Part shown: piece after piece, positions 61,737 to 64,000 of the stretch
How the letters are laid out: each line of letters starts with the position of its first letter
Numbering within the stretch: the stretch's first letter is position 1
NCBI RefSeq assembly: GCF_006716305.1
Contig: NZ_VFOU01000001.1
Coordinates: forward strand, 186,001-250,000
Length of the DNA stretch: 64,000 bases
Direction: 5' to 3'
Source of the DNA: Enteractinococcus coprophilus
GTDB lineage: Bacteria; Actinomycetota; Actinomycetes; Actinomycetales; Micrococcaceae
Notes under the pieces: model-generated
What the model was told of the DNA's origin: nothing
Database searches by the model: none
The model's input: the letters and a program-made list of their open reading frames with translations, nothing else
Translations under genes and position numbers: made by a program

Positions 61737-62054
61737 CTAATGCTGTCGAGTAAGCCGGGCTACTATGCTGTGGTCTTTAGGTATCAGCCCAAGCTTTGCA
61801 GCACCGCCCGGGGCACCGATATCATCGAAAAACTCAACGTTGGCTAGGTAATACTCGGACCACTCTGCGGGCAGATCGTCCTCGTAGTAAATGGCTTCCA
61901 CAGGGCAGACGGGTTCGCAAGCCCCACAATCGACGCATTCATCAGGATGAATGTATAGGCATCGTCGGCCTTCATAAATGCAGTCCACTGGGCATTCATC
62001 GACGCACGCGAAGTCTTTTACGTCAACGCACGGTAACGCGATAATGTATGTCAT
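61737..62054 (-). CDS. fdxA: 7Fe-type ferredoxin
   Basis: The 105-residue ferredoxin has CVDVKDFACVDECPVDCIYE for the first cluster region and CVDCGACEPVCPVEAIYYED for the [4Fe-4S] cluster, with the C-terminal extension found in actinobacterial FdxA proteins. It carries low-potential electrons in the cytoplasm. It lies 27 bases ahead of the SdhB-like gene on the same strand, so they are probably co-transcribed, which suggests a shared redox partner. Confidence 0.92.
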   Translation of the reverse strand: MTYIIALPCVDVKDFACVDECPVDCIYEGRRCLYIHPDECVDCGACEPVCPVEAIYYEDDLPAEWSEYYLANVEFFDDIGAPGGAAKLGLIPKDHSIVARLTRQH

Positions 62055-62485
62055 CAGTCATCCTCGTGCTCGGCAGCTGATGCACTACGACACCGGGCAA
62101 TTTCTGGGGCGACTTTCGACACCGAGCGCGGTGTTGTGGTGTAGATCACGATAGCATTTTTGCTCTGCGGTGTGATAGATCAACATGGCGAACACCATCC
62201 TCGCCGCTCACTGTCTCTGCAGCTTCGACGTAGCCTGCACTCGGACTTTCAATGCCATGATGTGCTAGATACCGTCAGTTGCGTTTGTTCCGCTTAACAG
62301 CCCGGTTATCACTGGACCAGCAACCATGATCGAGGAACAAAAAGATCACCTCAGCTGGTCATTTCACAATGTCGTACGTGGAGTGGGGATCAGCACGTTC
62401 GCAGGCCACGGCGACTGGCACGTTGGGCGTACCCGCTTTGGTGGGCTAGCTGCTACGAATGAGGAGCCATCGAGTTAGGGGTTTC
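62055..62485. other. Low-coding gap with one short frame (62326-62478)
   Basis: Between the ferredoxin and the glutamate-synthase-like gene no recognisable gene was found. One plus-strand frame of 50 codons (62326-62478) reads well at its centre (FHNVVRGVGISTFAGHGDW, then HVGRTRFGG), but no ribosome site or known family was identified, and the frame is open upstream only to 62269. It could be a fragment of a lost gene. The promoter of the ferredoxin gene on the minus strand should also lie here. Confidence 0.35.
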
Positions 62486-64000
62486 TCAGCGGCTTTCAGG
62501 CTCATGATCTGTTGTGGTGCGGCCTGGTTGAGCTTCTGGACGGTTTCCGGAAGATTGTACTGGCTTTGTCACCCGTCCCCGGGGAGTCTTAATGTCTTTT
62601 CGGATCGCGCGATGCTCAGCAGCTGGTGCTTGGTGGGTCGACGTGCGATGTGGGGTTTTGGAAGTAGTTGTTGGGACGCCGAAGGAGTCAGAGTCTGCGA
62701 TCTTCCAATCTTCGGCCCAGTCAATAGGTGGGTCTTCAAGGAGTTGGTGAGACTTCAGACCGGGAAACAACTCTGCATAACTACGTGTTGATAGCTCATC
62801 GATTCGGCGGTGCAGCATCTGCGGAGTGAGCTGGTCAGGATGTGATACGCCCATTGACGCCATGAATTGCCCCGCTTCGGCTACTGTGAGCTTGTGATAA
62901 TTATGAACACGGTTTCCTTTATCTTCTACATCGATAGCTCGCATGAGTCGCGGGTTTTGAGTGGTAACTCCTACCGGGCAGCGGTTAGTGTGACAGATTT
63001 GGGCTTGGATGCATCCGGTAGCCATCATCATCGCTCGAGCGCTCATAACAAAATCAGCTCCTTGGATCAGCCGCTTGACTATGTCATTACCGGAAGCCAC
63101 CTTGCCGGCAGCGCCCAGACGGATACGGCTTCTGAGACCGGTGCCTACGAGCGCGTTATGAACGATTCTGAGTCCTTCGGTCAGGGGCAGACCGATATGG
63201 TCTTGGTACTCTAATGGGGCTGCTCCGGTTCCGCCTTCGGCGCCATCAATGATGATGTAGTCGGGACTGATACCGGTTTCTAACATCGCTTTGCACATTG
63301 CTAGTACATCAACACGGGAGCCGACACACAGTTTGTAGCCGATAGGTTTACCGTGGGCTAGTTGACGAAGTCTGGCGACAAATTGCATCAGCTCGCGAGG
63401 GGTGCGGAATGCTGAATGTGACGCAGGTGAGATACAGTCTTGGTCTTCCGGTACTCCCCGTGCTTCAGCAATCTCGGGAGTAATCTTCTCTACTGGAAGG
63501 ACCCCACCCAGGCCTGGTTTGGCACCTTGGCTAAGTTTAAGGGTAATCGCTTTGACTTGTTCAGTAGCTGCTTTGGTCTCAAAGACGTCTGGGGCAAAAT
63601 TTCCGCGCTCATCTCGACAGCCGAAGTAGCCTGATCCGACTTCCCAGATCACATCTGCGCCGTAGGCGAGATGGTACTTGGTCAGGCCACCTTCTCCTGT
63701 TTCTTGAGCGAATCCCCCCAGAGCTGCACCTTTGTTCATTGCTAATACCGCATTTTTTGATAACGCACCGAAGCTCATCGAGGAAATATTCATCAATGAC
63801 ATGTCATAGGGTTGTTGGCAGTCCGGGCCGCCGATCCGTACTCGATGTGGGTCTTCTGGAGGAGGCAGCGGCATACTGGAGTGCAACAGGAACTCATGGC
63901 CTTGAGCACTGACATCGAGTTCGGTCCCAAACGATGTATGACTATCCATGCCTTTTGCTCGAGCGTAAATCAGTCCTCGAATGTCACGGTCAAAGGGGCG
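62486..64000 (-). CDS. FMN-binding glutamate synthase-like protein (5' end outside window)
   Basis: The frame stays open to the right edge (IRGLIYARAKGMDSHTSFG), so the N-terminus is missing; about 504 residues are visible. It is the glutamate-synthase central/FMN domain found as a stand-alone protein: MSFGALSKNAVLAMNKGA, GEGGLTKYHLAYGADVIWEV, GAKPGLGGVLP, the DGAEGGTGAAPLEYQDHIG phosphate loop, and the Fe-S cysteines in CIQAQICHTNRCPVGV. The usual glutaminase domain is not seen, so it is not ordinary GltB; its reaction is unknown. The last ~65 residues are a Thr/Pro/Arg-rich tail. Confidence 0.88.
   Translation of the reverse strand, partial: RPFDRDIRGLIYARAKGMDSHTSFGTELDVSAQGHEFLLHSSMPLPPPEDPHRVRIGGPDCQQPYDMSLMNISSMSFGALSKNAVLAMNKGAALGGFAQETGEGGLTKYHLAYGADVIWEVGSGYFGCRDERGNFAPDVFETKAATEQVKAITLKLSQGAKPGLGGVLPVEKITPEIAEARGVPEDQDCISPASHSAFRTPRELMQFVARLRQLAHGKPIGYKLCVGSRVDVLAMCKAMLETGISPDYIIIDGAEGGTGAAPLEYQDHIGLPLTEGLRIVHNALVGTGLRSRIRLGAAGKVASGNDIVKRLIQGADFVMSARAMMMATGCIQAQICHTNRCPVGVTTQNPRLMRAIDVEDKGNRVHNYHKLTVAEAGQFMASMGVSHPDQLTPQMLHRRIDELSTRSYAELFPGLKSHQLLEDPPIDWAEDWKIADSDSFGVPTTTSKTPHRTSTHQAPAAEHRAIRKDIKTPRGRVTKPVQSSGNRPEAQPGRTTTDHEPESR

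Noticed and set aside
1-64000. CRISPR arrays, insertion sequences, integrases or prophage genes
   Set aside because: No regular spaced repeats, transposase motifs or phage structural proteins were found by reading; the HNH protein is of the DUF222 type, not a phage terminase-associated one.

Overview
The window looks like a chromosome segment of a high-GC Gram-positive bacterium. It is most likely an actinobacterium of the Micrococcales, perhaps Micrococcaceae-like. The evidence is the GC-rich coding, frequent GTG and TTG starts, a DUF222/13E12 HNH protein, the actinobacterial SCO1664 and MSMEG_4193 families, and a homoprotocatechuate dioxygenase very like the one I recall from Brevibacterium. 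Genus is inference. No rRNA, CRISPR array, insertion sequence or prophage was seen; the only tRNA found is tRNA-Sec.

Region 1 (1-8.1 kb) holds the end of an agmatine-deiminase-family gene, a 14-TM MFS exporter, a TPP riboswitch driving a thiamine ABC importer (thiBPQ), an AT-rich gap and a DUF222-HNH gene. Region 2 (8.1-18.2 kb, minus strand) is a complete mevalonate pathway operon in the order mvk-mvaD-pmk-idi2-mvaA-mvaS, ending in a translationally coupled SWIM/SNF2 helicase. Region 3 (18.3-20.3 kb) holds a lipoprotein, a 27-residue membrane protein and a broken ATP-grasp gene.

Region 4 (20.4-25.4 kb) is half of a homoprotocatechuate meta-cleavage pathway: an unusual FAH-RraA fusion, a GntR/FCD regulator, hpaE and hpaD. 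The other half (hpaH, hpaI) lies at 43.7-45.3 kb, and both promoters carry the same TCGTATACGA palindrome. Region 5 (25.5-33.7 kb) holds an uncharacterised papain-like protein, a kinase-like/phosphatase pair, a MoxR ATPase/VWA pair, an alkylation-repair protein, a MalY-type lyase and a thioesterase.

Region 6 (33.8-43.6 kb) is a selenocysteine island. It holds a formate dehydrogenase whose catalytic residue is an in-frame UGA followed by a SECIS-like hairpin, its two partner subunits, and the whole Sec-insertion set: selD, tRNA-Sec, selA and selB. Region 7 (45.5-55.2 kb) holds a MobA-type cofactor gene and a narK-narGHJI operon behind a CRP/GlxR-type box. Together regions 6 and 7 suggest anaerobic formate-to-nitrate respiration. 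Region 8 (55.3-64 kb) holds a thioesterase, threonine aldolase, a cyclase/TPP-enzyme pair, SelO, and a minus-strand module of an SdhB-like protein, a 7Fe-type ferredoxin and a glutamate-synthase-like protein that runs off the right edge.
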